Shown piece by piece: positions 1-8,776 of a stretch of DNA of 64,000 nucleotides. The notes below the pieces were generated by a model that saw nothing but the letters and a program-made list of their open reading frames with translations, searched no databases and was not told where the DNA came from. Position 1 is the first letter of the stretch; every line of letters starts with the position of its first letter. Position numbers and translations under genes: made by a program. This DNA is from Crocinitomicaceae bacterium (GTDB lineage: Bacteria > Bacteroidota > Bacteroidia > Flavobacteriales_D > Crocinitomicaceae), in assembly GCA_030830895.1 (NCBI GenBank), contig JAURMC010000014.1, forward strand, positions 62,001-126,000, read 5' to 3'.

Positions 1-234
1 TGTGGTGCACCATGCGACACCCACACCAATTGTGCTTTTGAAGGATGTCATTTGTTATTTATTCAATGTAGTAACTGTAAGATGCTAATGGAAAACTGTT
101 GTTCAAAGGAATGCAAAACTATCATTCAGCTGCCAGAAATGGAACAAAAAGAATTGCGTAAGAAATTAACTCAGAGTAATCTCATTTTTAAAAAAGGTCG
201 TTTTGAAAAAGATACGCTTAAAATAAATAGGTAA
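1..234 (+). CDS. trhO: tRNA uridine(34) hydroxylase TrhO (rhodanese family), C-terminal part
   Basis: The reading frame is open from the first base, so this is the 3' end of a gene that starts before the window; the TTG at 52 in the ORF track is not the true start. The visible 77 residues are cysteine-rich ([23 protein letters not shown]). This matches the C-terminal zinc-ribbon-like tail that follows the rhodanese domain in the TrhO/YceA (UPF0176) family, in the form usual for Bacteroidota. The family makes 5-hydroxyuridine at tRNA position 34 using oxygen. The catalytic rhodanese cysteine lies outside the window, so activity cannot be judged. lgt begins 30 nt downstream, behind its own promoter-like element. 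The family call is fairly secure; the exact function is inferred from the tail alone. Confidence 0.78.
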   Translation, partial: CGAPCDTHTNCAFEGCHLLFIQCSNCKMLMENCCSKECKTIIQLPEMEQKELRKKLTQSNLIFKKGRFEKDTLKINR

Positions 235-240
235 TTGAGC

Positions 241-248
241 TATCTTTG
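241..248 (+). promoter_or_regulatory. candidate -7 promoter element of lgt
   Basis: TATCTTTG fits the Bacteroidota -7 consensus TAnnTTTG and lies 16 nt before the lgt ATG. No good -33 TTG was found at the usual 17-23 nt spacing, so this is only a candidate. Confidence 0.4.
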
Positions 249-264
249 ATACAAAATCACGTAC

Positions 265-1131
265 ATGAACTTACATCTTTTCATTAATTGGTCCTTCGAT
301 GCTGAAATAATCCCCGGATATCGAACCCCGAATTGGTATGGCTTACTCTTCGTTTCTGGAATGATCCTCGGTTATTTCGTGATTCGAAAAATGTTTAAAC
401 AAGAGAACGTCTCAAACGAATTGCTCGACAAATTGGTCATGTATATGGTTCCTGCCACCGTGATTGGTGCGCGTCTAGGCCATGTATTGTTTTATGGCCC
501 TTATTGGGGCCCTGACGGCTATTTTTCCAACCCCATTGACATCCTAAAAATTTGGGAAGGCGGCTTAGCAAGCCATGGGGCAGCTGTCGTAATTCTATTG
601 GCATTGTGGTATTTTTCGAGTAAAGTAATACACCGCCCCTATCTATGGATGCTTGATCGGATTGCGGCCCCTATTGCCATAGCTGGGGCCTTCATTAGGC
701 TTGGAAATTTGGTTAACCACGAAATGGTTGGATATGTAACTAATGTTCCTTGGGGATTCCGATTCTTACACCATGATTGCATGAACATGATCGATGGTCA
801 ATACCTATGTGAATGGTCCGAAATACCTGTCCGTCACCCTGCAAATCTCTATGAATCTTCCGCTTATTTCCTTTCTTTCGCAATCCTTATGTTCTTGTTT
901 TGGATAAAAAAGGGATGGAAAAAACAAGGATTAGTATTTGGTACTTTTCTAGTCTTAATTTTTGGCTTTCGTTTCCTTATTGAGTTCTTAAAAGAAAGTC
1001 AAACTGATAACGACTCAATAGTTGATATAAGTACGGGATTAAATACAGGACAATGGCTAAGTATACCCCTCATATTGGCAGGTGTAATTTTAATAATTCG
1101 AGCAAGAAAAAAATCATTCGAAGAAGCTTAG
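265..1131 (+). CDS. lgt: prolipoprotein diacylglyceryl transferase
   Basis: Lgt transfers diacylglyceryl from phosphatidylglycerol to the lipobox cysteine of prolipoproteins at the inner membrane. The 288-residue product has the length and topology of the family, with about seven hydrophobic segments. Visible signatures are GARLGHVLFY near residue 73, IWEGGLASHGA near 104 (the conserved HG of the active-site cavity) and RLGNLVNHEMVG near 147, matching the Lgt signature RxGNxxNxE/H. The ATG at 265 gives a normal N-terminus (a short periplasmic segment, then the first helix). It sits between trhO and pdhA; the promoter-like element before it and the next before pdhA suggest separate transcription. 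The C-terminus is short and basic (RARKK). Confident assignment. Confidence 0.95.
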   Translation: MNLHLFINWSFDAEIIPGYRTPNWYGLLFVSGMILGYFVIRKMFKQENVSNELLDKLVMYMVPATVIGARLGHVLFYGPYWGPDGYFSNPIDILKIWEGGLASHGAAVVILLALWYFSSKVIHRPYLWMLDRIAAPIAIAGAFIRLGNLVNHEMVGYVTNVPWGFRFLHHDCMNMIDGQYLCEWSEIPVRHPANLYESSAYFLSFAILMFLFWIKKGWKKQGLVFGTFLVLIFGFRFLIEFLKESQTDNDSIVDISTGLNTGQWLSIPLILAGVILIIRARKKSFEEA

Positions 1132-1166
1132 TGTAACATTGACAATAAGATATTCGGAATCCTTTA

Positions 1167-1174
1167 TATATTTG
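1167..1174 (+). promoter_or_regulatory. candidate -7 promoter element of pdhA
   Basis: TATATTTG matches TAnnTTTG and ends 17 nt before the pdhA ATG. The nearest upstream TTG (1139-1141) is 25 nt away, longer than the usual spacer, so the -33 half is weak. Confidence 0.4.
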
Positions 1175-1191
1175 TAAAAATTTGTTGAAAT

Positions 1192-2232
1192 ATGGCCATT
1201 AAGTCGCGTACGAAAACAGCAGGTAATTCTATTAAAACCGAAGGTAAGTTTGGAAAGGAAACTTACGTTAAATGGTATAAAGACATGCTTCTCATAAGAC
1301 GTTTTGAAGAAAAAACGGGTCAACTTTATATACAACAAAAATTTGGTGGGTTCTGTCACCTTTACATTGGGCAAGAAGCCATTGCCGTTGGTACCGCGAG
1401 TGCTGTGCGCCCTACTGACAAGCATATGACCGCTTACCGCGACCATGCGCACCCGATTGCATTGGGAACGGATCCTCGCGTATTAATGGCTGAGTTGTAC
1501 GGACGAATCACAGGGTGTTCCAAAGGAAAAGGAGGCTCCATGCACTTTTTTGACAAGGAGAAAAATTTCATGGGAGGGCATGGGATTGTAGGTGCTCAAA
1601 TTCCTATGGGTACAGGTGTTGCTTTTGCTGAACAATATAACGGAACAGATAATGTAGCAATTGTTTCTATGGGTGACGGTGCGGTTAGGCAAGGTGCTTT
1701 GCATGAAACCTTCAATATGGCAATGATGTGGAAACTACCTGTAATTTATATTATTGAAAATAACAATTATGCCATGGGTACCAGCGTTGAACGTACAACC
1801 AATGTTACTGATTTATCTAAAATTGGACTTTCATATGAAATGCCTTCTAAAATTGTAAATGGTATGCGTCCAGAAGATGTGCACAACGCCATCGAAGAAG
1901 CTGCAAATAGAGCAAGGCGCGGAGATGGCCCTACCCTACTAGATATCCGGACTTATCGTTATAAAGGACATTCAATGTCTGATCCACAAAAATATCGAAC
2001 AAAAGACGAGGTTTCTGATTGGATGGATCAGGATCCAATTGAGCATGTGCTATCCGTGATAAAATCCAAAAAATGGCTTTCTGAAAAAGAACTAGGTGAC
2101 ATCGATGCCTGGGTTAAAAAAGAAGTAGATGAGAGTGTTGAATTTGCTGAAAATTCACCTTACCCTGATGCGTCTGAATTATATAACGATGTTTATGTTC
2201 AGGCTGATTATCCATACATTAAAGAATATTAA
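1192..2232 (+). CDS. pdhA: pyruvate dehydrogenase E1 component, alpha subunit
   Basis: This is the thiamine-diphosphate-binding alpha subunit of the E1 component, which decarboxylates pyruvate and acetylates the lipoyl arm of E2. The TPP/Mg motif GDGAVRQG...NNNYAMGT lies near residues 160-195, and the phosphorylation-loop-like motif RYKGHSMSDPQKYRT near 255. The 346-residue length is normal. An N-terminal extension of about 25 basic/polar residues (AIKSRTKTAGNS) precedes the catalytic fold. E2 follows 12 nt after the stop, so the two are surely an operon. The beta subunit gene is not between them or elsewhere in the window and must be at another locus, an arrangement I recall from other Flavobacteriia. 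A branched-chain 2-oxoacid E1 is the alternative, but the pairing with an acetyltransferase-type E2 favours pyruvate. Confidence 0.92.
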   Translation: MAIKSRTKTAGNSIKTEGKFGKETYVKWYKDMLLIRRFEEKTGQLYIQQKFGGFCHLYIGQEAIAVGTASAVRPTDKHMTAYRDHAHPIALGTDPRVLMAELYGRITGCSKGKGGSMHFFDKEKNFMGGHGIVGAQIPMGTGVAFAEQYNGTDNVAIVSMGDGAVRQGALHETFNMAMMWKLPVIYIIENNNYAMGTSVERTTNVTDLSKIGLSYEMPSKIVNGMRPEDVHNAIEEAANRARRGDGPTLLDIRTYRYKGHSMSDPQKYRTKDEVSDWMDQDPIEHVLSVIKSKKWLSEKELGDIDAWVKKEVDESVEFAENSPYPDASELYNDVYVQADYPYIKEY

Positions 2233-2244
2233 TAATATAAAGCT

Positions 2245-3501
2245 ATGGCAGAAGTAATATACATGCCCAAATTAAGTGATACCATGACCGAGGGTGTTGT
2301 GGCATCTTGGTTAAAAAATGTGGGGGATGCTGTGAAAAATGGCGAATTGTTAGCAGAAATTGAGACTGATAAAGCCACCATGGAATTTGAATCATTTTAT
2401 GACGGCGTATTGTTGCACATAGGAGTAGAAACCGGTAAATCGGCTCCTGTAAATGCATTACTTGCTATTATAGGCCAAGCGGGAGAAGATATTTCATCTT
2501 ATTTGAATGCAGCCCCAGTGGCCGAAGAACCAGTAAAAAATGAAGAAGTAAAGTCAGCGCCTGTTGTGGAAACTCCGGTACCCAAACCAGTTGCCGTGCC
2601 AATAAACGAACCGAAAAGTACTCCAATATTAAATGTTTCAAACGATAAAGTTTATGCCTCTCCCTTGGCCAAGAAATTAGCGGAGGAAAAAGGGATTGAT
2701 CTACAATATGTTACGGGCTCCGGAGAAAACGGAAGGATTGTGAAACGTGATGTGGATCACTACATACCCCATCCGAACGGCACTTCGTCATCGGCAGGGC
2801 AATCAGTAGGTCTTACTACAGAAACATATTCCGATGAGCCTATTTCTCAAATGAGAAAAACTATTGCACGTAGATTGGCAGAAAGTAAATTTACTGCGCC
2901 GCATTTTTACCTAACCCTAGATATCGCAATGGACAACGCCATGGCCTTTAGAACATCAGTAAATGCCACGGAAGGATATAAAATTTCCTTTAACGATATC
3001 GTTGTGAAAGCCGTTGCATTGTCCTTAAAGAAACATCCTACGGTTAATTCTTCATGGATGGGAGAGTTTATACGAAGAAACCAACATGTTAATATTGGCG
3101 TCGCAGTTGCTGTAGAAGATGGATTATTGGTACCAGTTATTCGTTTTGCTGATACCAAAGGATTTATGCAAATCTCGTCAGAAGTTAAAGAATTTGCGGG
3201 TCGTGCGAAAGAGAAGAAATTACAACCTGCGGATTGGGAAGGAAATACTTTTACGATCTCCAACCTAGGTATGTTTGGAATTGAGTCCTTTACTGCTATT
3301 GTGAATCCACCTGATAGTTGTATTTTAGCTGTTGGGGGCATCAAAGAAGTTCCTGTAGTAAAGAATGGGCAAGTTGTCCCAGGAAATGTAATGAAGGTGA
3401 CGTTATCTTGTGACCATCGAGTAGTTGACGGTGCAAGCGGCTCTGCATTCTTACAAACATTCAAAAACTACATGGAAAATCCCGTATCGATGCTCCTTTG
3501 A
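2245..3501 (+). CDS. pdhC: pyruvate dehydrogenase E2, dihydrolipoamide acetyltransferase
   Basis: E2 is the core of the pyruvate dehydrogenase complex and moves the acetyl group to CoA. Domains in order are: one lipoyl domain (residues 1-78, lipoylated lysine in ETDKATMEFE, K43); a Pro/Val/Glu-rich linker; a peripheral-subunit-binding domain near 135-170 (ASPLAKKLAEEKGID, GRIVKRDV); a second linker; and the catalytic acyltransferase domain ending in CDHRVVDGASG, with the catalytic His near 391 and Asp near 395. The 418-residue length fits a single-lipoyl E2. The start is the ATG 12 nt after pdhA. The ATG of the next, secreted T9SS protein is only 16 nt beyond the stop, so readthrough into it is likely. 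Confidence 0.94.
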   Translation: MAEVIYMPKLSDTMTEGVVASWLKNVGDAVKNGELLAEIETDKATMEFESFYDGVLLHIGVETGKSAPVNALLAIIGQAGEDISSYLNAAPVAEEPVKNEEVKSAPVVETPVPKPVAVPINEPKSTPILNVSNDKVYASPLAKKLAEEKGIDLQYVTGSGENGRIVKRDVDHYIPHPNGTSSSAGQSVGLTTETYSDEPISQMRKTIARRLAESKFTAPHFYLTLDIAMDNAMAFRTSVNATEGYKISFNDIVVKAVALSLKKHPTVNSSWMGEFIRRNQHVNIGVAVAVEDGLLVPVIRFADTKGFMQISSEVKEFAGRAKEKKLQPADWEGNTFTISNLGMFGIESFTAIVNPPDSCILAVGGIKEVPVVKNGQVVPGNVMKVTLSCDHRVVDGASGSAFLQTFKNYMENPVSMLL

Positions 3502-3517
3502 GTAAGCGATTGGATGT

Positions 3518-6500
3518 ATGCCTAACCTAAGATTACTACTTCTACTATTCACATGTTGCGCAACACTTTCGTTGTGGAGTCAGGCAACTATTCGCGTTAC
3601 AGTACTTTCAGTTCAAGCAGGTATCTACCAAGATTGTGATGGTTTTTTCTCTGGAAATTCTGATTTCGTGTGGGAGTTCACAGGCACGGATAACACCGTA
3701 GGTTATTCCAATAACAACCCGGCTCTTTTTGGGATTTTCGGCTTTAATTATGCGTTTAAAAACAACGACAACGGGCCATATACAATGAATACCCCAAGTG
3801 GAAATTTTTCACCGAGTAGTGGCCTTTTCTTCGACCATGATTATCTGTGTCCAACAAATGTCCCCACAAGTATAAATTTAGCATGGGAAGCCTACGAAAA
3901 CGATGATGTTGGAAACTACGATATTCTAGGATTACACGATGGCCAAACAAACCTTCAAAACGCATCGATGCCGGTCCCCGCGGCGGCAGGTTCCCTGTTT
4001 TATTCTTTCACCGCCAATTCGGTAGATCCGGGTTGCAATCAAACCTACTCAGTGAATCTCCGTGTGGATAGAATCCCAATCGTCGTAAATTATATGCAAG
4101 ATAATGTGTGTAACGCGAATTCACTTGCATTGAACACCACCTATACATTTGGATGGTGTCCTGCCACTCTAGAGCCAAATGAACCTGCAGCAAATGATGT
4201 TCAAAATGCGGGATCTTTGTGGGCTAAATTTATCGCTCCACCCTCGGGTAGCGTGGAAATTACCTCTGATTTAGCAGGAACTCAAATAGGAACTTATTTT
4301 CAAATCTATCACGCTGCAGACGGAGGAAACTGCACCCATGGCGTTCATGCTGTGACCGGTGCTTTAATTAAAGACAAATTTGAATACCTCTCAAATATCG
4401 ACTTTTCAGACGGAATTGATTTACTCGGCATTGATCCTGAAGCTGAAATCACCTTGAATGCATGTGACCCAATTCCCTTAATTTCCTATCAAAAATTAAT
4501 CCCGGGAGAAACGTATTATATACAAATTTGTGCTGACCAAGTAAATGACAATGGCTATTTTCAACTGCGAGTGAACGGTTTGGGAGGAGGCGCCCCAGAT
4601 TTGGAAGATATTCCATGTTTATCTACAACCGTTCAATTTGGTACCACCGCTATTTCTTCAAATCAAAACAGCGCGGCAACCACCACATTGAATTTTGGAT
4701 GTGCTTTTGATGGCGGAAACAACGCGGCCGAAACGGGAGAAATACACAGTAGTTCGAATCCAAATCAGTACCATGCCTATGATTATCCACACGCTGCGGT
4801 AGGAAACCCAGTAATGAATGAAAGTGTTTGGTTAAACTTTATTGCCCCGCAGCAAGGTAGAATTTCCTTTGAAGCAGACTATCAGAGTGCGCTTTATGGT
4901 GAAAGCGCTGCGCTTTTTGGCTACGATACTTCTTTTGCTCCTGGAATCCCCTTAGATTATTTATGCTCCAACCTAAAGTTTATTGATTCGGATGAAGGGG
5001 GTACCAACGGATTTCTTGGCGGAGATCCGAGTGCCTTAATTCTCACCTCTTGCTTAGAACCTGGATATACATATTATGGGATGGTTGATCCGTCGGATGC
5101 CATTACGCCCTTAAGTTCACAATCAATAAAAACTTGGGTGCATGATCCAAGTGTTGTAGACCCAAGTCAGAATCCTCCAGGAAATGATATCCTCTGTTTA
5201 ACCATGCAAAACCCCTTGTATCAGGTTCCGGTTATTCCTGCTGGGGTAGTTCCACCCTTTCAAGCAGTCGCAGGATCCAATGTGCTTGCATGTCAAGAAT
5301 ATTTAGCAGGTGAACCGAATGTTGATCCAAACCCTGGGAATTGTGCAAACCAAACCGTGTGGCATTATTTTGTAGCACCAGCATCAGGCGCCGTAGAAAT
5401 TAGTTTACGCGCCTATATTGGAATGAATTTATTGCGCTTTAATATTTATGAACTGTTGAATGGCAGCACATGTTATGGCGGGCTTGCTCCTGCAACGTTC
5501 ACCACAAACGGTACGCGGTATGATCCTATAATCACTCCAGTAGTAAGTGGTTCTGCCACTCAAAACGGACAACAGGTTTCTATGTGTTGTTTGGATTCAG
5601 GCAAGGTATATGCCATACAATTAGACGGAGGATCGCCTGGTGATGAGGGGCAATACATCATTGATTACATCCATGAAATCGCAGCCGATGCAGGTGATAT
5701 TGAACTGACAGTTAGCAATGGCGAATATACGAATATAATACTCGGTGACACGGCATTGATATGTTTTGGAAATACCATTCAACCAAACATTATGGTAGAT
5801 GGAATCGGAAATTCAACGCAACATTTGCCCAGCTGCCTTTCTCCTGGCTTTGTACTCCATAGTTACCCGAATGTTCCTGACCCTGTGTATAATTCGGGAT
5901 TTAGCTTTATCGATTCAATCCAAGGGAACGGAAGTTTTTCTCATACAGGAAATGGTTCAGGAACTTTTGGAAACCCATTATTCAACACGGTTTATTTCCT
6001 ATCTCCTGCGGGGGATCTACCAAATAATTGGGGCACGTTTAGTTGCCAAACCACCACAGTTGAAGAAGGCGTTCCAGTAGTCTTTTTATCTCCAATTACT
6101 GCTACAAGCTCATATGACAATAGTTCTTGCACCTTATACTTCACATTGAATGGTGGGGCATCGGGGTATTTAAATCAACCATACGAATATGTGGTCACAA
6201 ACCCCTTGGGCGAAGTGGTTCAAAACGCTACGATTGGTCAAGGTCAAGCCGCTGCCTATGTAGCAGCAATTCAAGGAACTTACACCATAACGATCCCCGA
6301 CGAACCTTGTCCGCTAAGCCTCAACATTGATGCAACGGGATGTCAAAATCCATGCGTTCCGTTAACGATTCCAGTTTCAGTTAAGATCTGTCTAGGCGAC
6401 AGCATCGTGTTGGGAGGTGCCATGCAAACGCTAGCGGGAACGTACATTGACACTTTAATTTCGATTATGGGGTGCGATTCCATAGTTCAAAGCACCCTAA

Positions 6501-7249
6501 GTTTTCATCCAAATCCAAGTTACGGGTTTCAAAATACCACATTGTGCCAAGGAGAGGTCTTCTTGTTTAATGGAAATGAATACAGTGAAGACGGTCAATA
6601 TCAGGATACTATTCAAAGCATACACGGGTGTGATAGTCTAGTAACAACAAGTGTTTTTGTAATTACTCCCGTGGTGGTGAATCACGAAGTGCATTTATGT
6701 TCAGGCAGTTCGTATACTTTTAATGGGAATACCTACGCGCAAGAAGGAGTTTATTTTGACACTACTTCAACGGTAAATGGATGTGATTCTATTAATGTGT
6801 TGAGTTTATTTTTAAATGCTGCCTACGAAACTAGCATCTATGACACCGTTTGCCTTGGTTCGCCATACCTCTTCGGCATTGATACCTTAAATAGTTCAGG
6901 AACTTACGTGTTGCCTTTGGTGGCTGATAATGGATGTGATTCTACGGTAACCTTGGATTTGTATATGTTAGACTGTTCGATGTTAACAGTATATGCACCC
7001 AATTCTTTTACACCTGATGCAGATGGCACCAATGATTTGTGGTATCCGATTTTACAAAACGTAAAATCATATACCTACAATATCTATAACCGTTGGGGAG
7101 AGCTCATTTTCACATCAACCGGTGAACCTTGGGATGGAACCTTCAAAGGAAACAAATGCCAAATGGGTGTTTACACGTATATCATAGATTGGATTGATAA
7201 TGAAAAAATCAGTCACCGGGTAACTGGGAACATAACCTTGGTACTTTAG
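3518..7249 (+). CDS. T9SS type B secreted protein with beta-sandwich and GCDS repeats
   Basis: Secreted surface protein of unknown role, 1243 residues. A signal peptide (about residues 1-22, LLLLLFTCCATLSLWSQA) is followed by a Cys-containing lectin-like region. At least three related beta-sandwich modules then carry the pattern (S/T)xWxxFxAPxxGxxxI: LWAKFIAPPSGSVEI, VWLNFIAPQQGRISF and VWHYFVAPASGAVEI. Near residues 950-1160 are four repeats of about 60 residues, each ending in GCDS (CSGSSYTFNGNTY...VNGCDS). The C-terminal 85 residues are a gliding-motility-type sorting domain (YAPNSFTPDADGTNDLW, YNRWGELIF, GVYTYIIDW), which implies export by T9SS. It starts 16 nt after pdhC without a visible promoter. 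The same GCDS repeat occurs once in the LamG protein at 48.7-49.9 kb. Ligand unknown; adhesion is an inference. Confidence 0.88.
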   Translation: MPNLRLLLLLFTCCATLSLWSQATIRVTVLSVQAGIYQDCDGFFSGNSDFVWEFTGTDNTVGYSNNNPALFGIFGFNYAFKNNDNGPYTMNTPSGNFSPSSGLFFDHDYLCPTNVPTSINLAWEAYENDDVGNYDILGLHDGQTNLQNASMPVPAAAGSLFYSFTANSVDPGCNQTYSVNLRVDRIPIVVNYMQDNVCNANSLALNTTYTFGWCPATLEPNEPAANDVQNAGSLWAKFIAPPSGSVEITSDLAGTQIGTYFQIYHAADGGNCTHGVHAVTGALIKDKFEYLSNIDFSDGIDLLGIDPEAEITLNACDPIPLISYQKLIPGETYYIQICADQVNDNGYFQLRVNGLGGGAPDLEDIPCLSTTVQFGTTAISSNQNSAATTTLNFGCAFDGGNNAAETGEIHSSSNPNQYHAYDYPHAAVGNPVMNESVWLNFIAPQQGRISFEADYQSALYGESAALFGYDTSFAPGIPLDYLCSNLKFIDSDEGGTNGFLGGDPSALILTSCLEPGYTYYGMVDPSDAITPLSSQSIKTWVHDPSVVDPSQNPPGNDILCLTMQNPLYQVPVIPAGVVPPFQAVAGSNVLACQEYLAGEPNVDPNPGNCANQTVWHYFVAPASGAVEISLRAYIGMNLLRFNIYELLNGSTCYGGLAPATFTTNGTRYDPIITPVVSGSATQNGQQVSMCCLDSGKVYAIQLDGGSPGDEGQYIIDYIHEIAADAGDIELTVSNGEYTNIILGDTALICFGNTIQPNIMVDGIGNSTQHLPSCLSPGFVLHSYPNVPDPVYNSGFSFIDSIQGNGSFSHTGNGSGTFGNPLFNTVYFLSPAGDLPNNWGTFSCQTTTVEEGVPVVFLSPITATSSYDNSSCTLYFTLNGGASGYLNQPYEYVVTNPLGEVVQNATIGQGQAAAYVAAIQGTYTITIPDEPCPLSLNIDATGCQNPCVPLTIPVSVKICLGDSIVLGGAMQTLAGTYIDTLISIMGCDSIVQSTLSFHPNPSYGFQNTTLCQGEVFLFNGNEYSEDGQYQDTIQSIHGCDSLVTTSVFVITPVVVNHEVHLCSGSSYTFNGNTYAQEGVYFDTTSTVNGCDSINVLSLFLNAAYETSIYDTVCLGSPYLFGIDTLNSSGTYVLPLVADNGCDSTVTLDLYMLDCSMLTVYAPNSFTPDADGTNDLWYPILQNVKSYTYNIYNRWGELIFTSTGEPWDGTFKGNKCQMGVYTYIIDWIDNEKISHRVTGNITLVL

Positions 7250-7312
7250 CCTCGACAAGCTCGGATACCGTATCGACAAGCCCGGCTACTGGATCGAAAA
7301 GTTCAGCTACGG
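7250..7312 (+). repeat. three tandem copies of a ~21-nt intergenic repeat
   Basis: Immediately after the stop codon are CCTCGACAAGCTCGGATACCG, TATCGACAAGCCCGG... and ATCGAAAAGTTCAGC..., three degrading copies of a TCGACAAGCYCGGMTACYG unit. No coding potential or strong hairpin is visible. The remainder up to 7414 holds nothing recognisable beyond a weak TAAGTTG promoter-like word. Confidence 0.7.
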
Positions 7313-7414
7313 AAAAATAAAGACAGGCCTCCATATTCAGTTCGAGCTACATTGCCTTAGCATCATCAAATAAGTTGAATTGCATTTCGTTAGGGAGCTC
7401 GTAAAAAATCTCCA

Positions 7415-7927
7415 ATGGAAATAGAACAGATTAAAAACAGCATTCTTGAAATACGAGGCATTAAAGTAATTCTTGATTTTGAATTAGCGAAATTATATGA
7501 AGTAGAAACGAGGGTGTTGAAGCAAGCAGTCCGTAGAAATATAGAAAGATTCCCCGAAGATTTTTTATTCACCCTAACCTTAGATGAATGGAATGCTATA
7601 AGATCACAAATTGTGATGTTTAACAAAGGCAAAGGAAACTTTCCAAAATATTTACCCTTTGCGTTCACAGAACAAGGCGTCGCAATGCTTAGTGCTGTTT
7701 TAAATTCAACTCGGGCAGTTCATACCAGCATCTCCATCATGCGTGCCTTCGTTCTCATGCGCCAGTGGGCTTTAAACCACCATGAATTAAGCAAGCGCCT
7801 GGATGCGTTAGAACAACAATACGGTCAGAAATTCTCGGACATCGAGCAAGTTTTGAATTACCTCATCCAGAAAGATCAAAAGACCATTCAACAGGCCGGA
7901 CGGAAACAAGTGGGGTATAAAAAATAA
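7415..7927 (+). CDS. ORF6N domain-containing protein
   Basis: 170 residues. The N-terminal ~90 residues match the ORF6N domain, a DNA-binding module found in phage antirepressor-type (KilA-N/Bro-like) proteins: IRGIKVILDFELAKLYEVE, then VRRNIERFPEDFLFTL and FAFTEQGVAMLSAVLNS. The C-terminal part is charged and probably coiled coil (LSKRLDALEQQYGQKFSDIE). The gene ends 4 nt before an integrase gene in the same orientation, so the two form one unit. ORF6N proteins are commonly phage or mobile-element associated, but here no phage structural genes are present. Its regulatory target is unknown; the role could be control of the integrase or of neighbouring genes. Confidence 0.85.
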   Translation: MEIEQIKNSILEIRGIKVILDFELAKLYEVETRVLKQAVRRNIERFPEDFLFTLTLDEWNAIRSQIVMFNKGKGNFPKYLPFAFTEQGVAMLSAVLNSTRAVHTSISIMRAFVLMRQWALNHHELSKRLDALEQQYGQKFSDIEQVLNYLIQKDQKTIQQAGRKQVGYKK

Positions 7928-7931
7928 TCGT

Positions 7932-8771
7932 ATGAACATCAACTCCCATTTAGCACATTTCAAAAATTATTTGATTTCTCAACGGTATAGCCCAAACACC
8001 ATTAAAACCTACACGGACGCCTTAGGTGTATTTTTTCAATATCACAGCAAAAAAGCCCCGGAACAACTTGAAATCGAAGATATCGTTCACTTCAATATGG
8101 GGTACATCCTACGAAGAAATCTCTCAGCGAGTTATCAGAACCAGGTGATCAATGCCATCAAGTTATTTTATCGAAACCGATTCAATCGAGTGATGGAATT
8201 AAACAATATACAACGTCCGCGCAGGGAAAAGCGCTTACCCAATGTATTGAGTAAGCAGGAAATCAAAACAATTATAGAAGCCCCTACAAACTTAAAGCAC
8301 CGTGCCATGTTGAGTTTAATATACGCTTGCGGATTACGAAGAAGTGAATTATTGAATTTAACCTTGAAGGATGTTCTATCGGATCGGAACTTATTGTTTA
8401 TTCGACAATCCAAAGGTAAAAAAGACCGCGTGGTTCCTATCAGTGATAAAATCATTGAAATGCTACGGACCTATTATAAAGCCCACAAACCAAAAACGTG
8501 GTTGTTTGAGGGGCAAATTTCCAACGTAAAGTATTCCGAAAAAAGCCTTGAAAATGTCTTAAAACAAAGTTTAGCGAAGGCCAAAATCAAAAAGAAAGTT
8601 AGTTTACATTGGTTACGACACAGCTATGCAACGCATCTTTTGGAAAGCGGAACCGATTTACGCTACATACAAGAATTACTTGGGCATGCTAGTTCAAGAA
8701 CCACCGAGATCTACACCCACGTAAGCACAAAAAACCTACAACAAATTCGTTCACCCTTCGATGATTTGTAA
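7932..8771 (+). CDS. XerC-like tyrosine recombinase/integrase
   Basis: 279-residue site-specific recombinase with an N-terminal SAM-like core-binding domain (residues 1-85) and a catalytic domain with the full active-site set: Arg136 (ACGLRRSEL), a lysine in KGKKDR (161-164), His226 and Arg229 (HWLRH), His252 (LLGHASSRTT) and Tyr261 (EIYTHV). The C-terminus (QIRSPFDDL) is like that of many Bacteroidota XerC/IntI-like integrases. I see no extra helix between the lysine and HxxR regions of the kind that defines true integron IntI, so I call it IntI-like at most. It follows the ORF6N gene by 4 nt, and a ~92-nt palindromic element starts 5 nt after its stop, which makes that element a candidate target site. 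Confidence 0.9.
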   Translation: MNINSHLAHFKNYLISQRYSPNTIKTYTDALGVFFQYHSKKAPEQLEIEDIVHFNMGYILRRNLSASYQNQVINAIKLFYRNRFNRVMELNNIQRPRREKRLPNVLSKQEIKTIIEAPTNLKHRAMLSLIYACGLRRSELLNLTLKDVLSDRNLLFIRQSKGKKDRVVPISDKIIEMLRTYYKAHKPKTWLFEGQISNVKYSEKSLENVLKQSLAKAKIKKKVSLHWLRHSYATHLLESGTDLRYIQELLGHASSRTTEIYTHVSTKNLQQIRSPFDDL

Positions 8772-8776
8772 AAAAT

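Noticed and set aside
7932-8771. Calling the integrase a true integron IntI
   Set aside because: I see no additional helix between the lysine and HxxR regions; it reads as a general XerC-like enzyme, so the integron label is kept as a hypothesis for the sites only.
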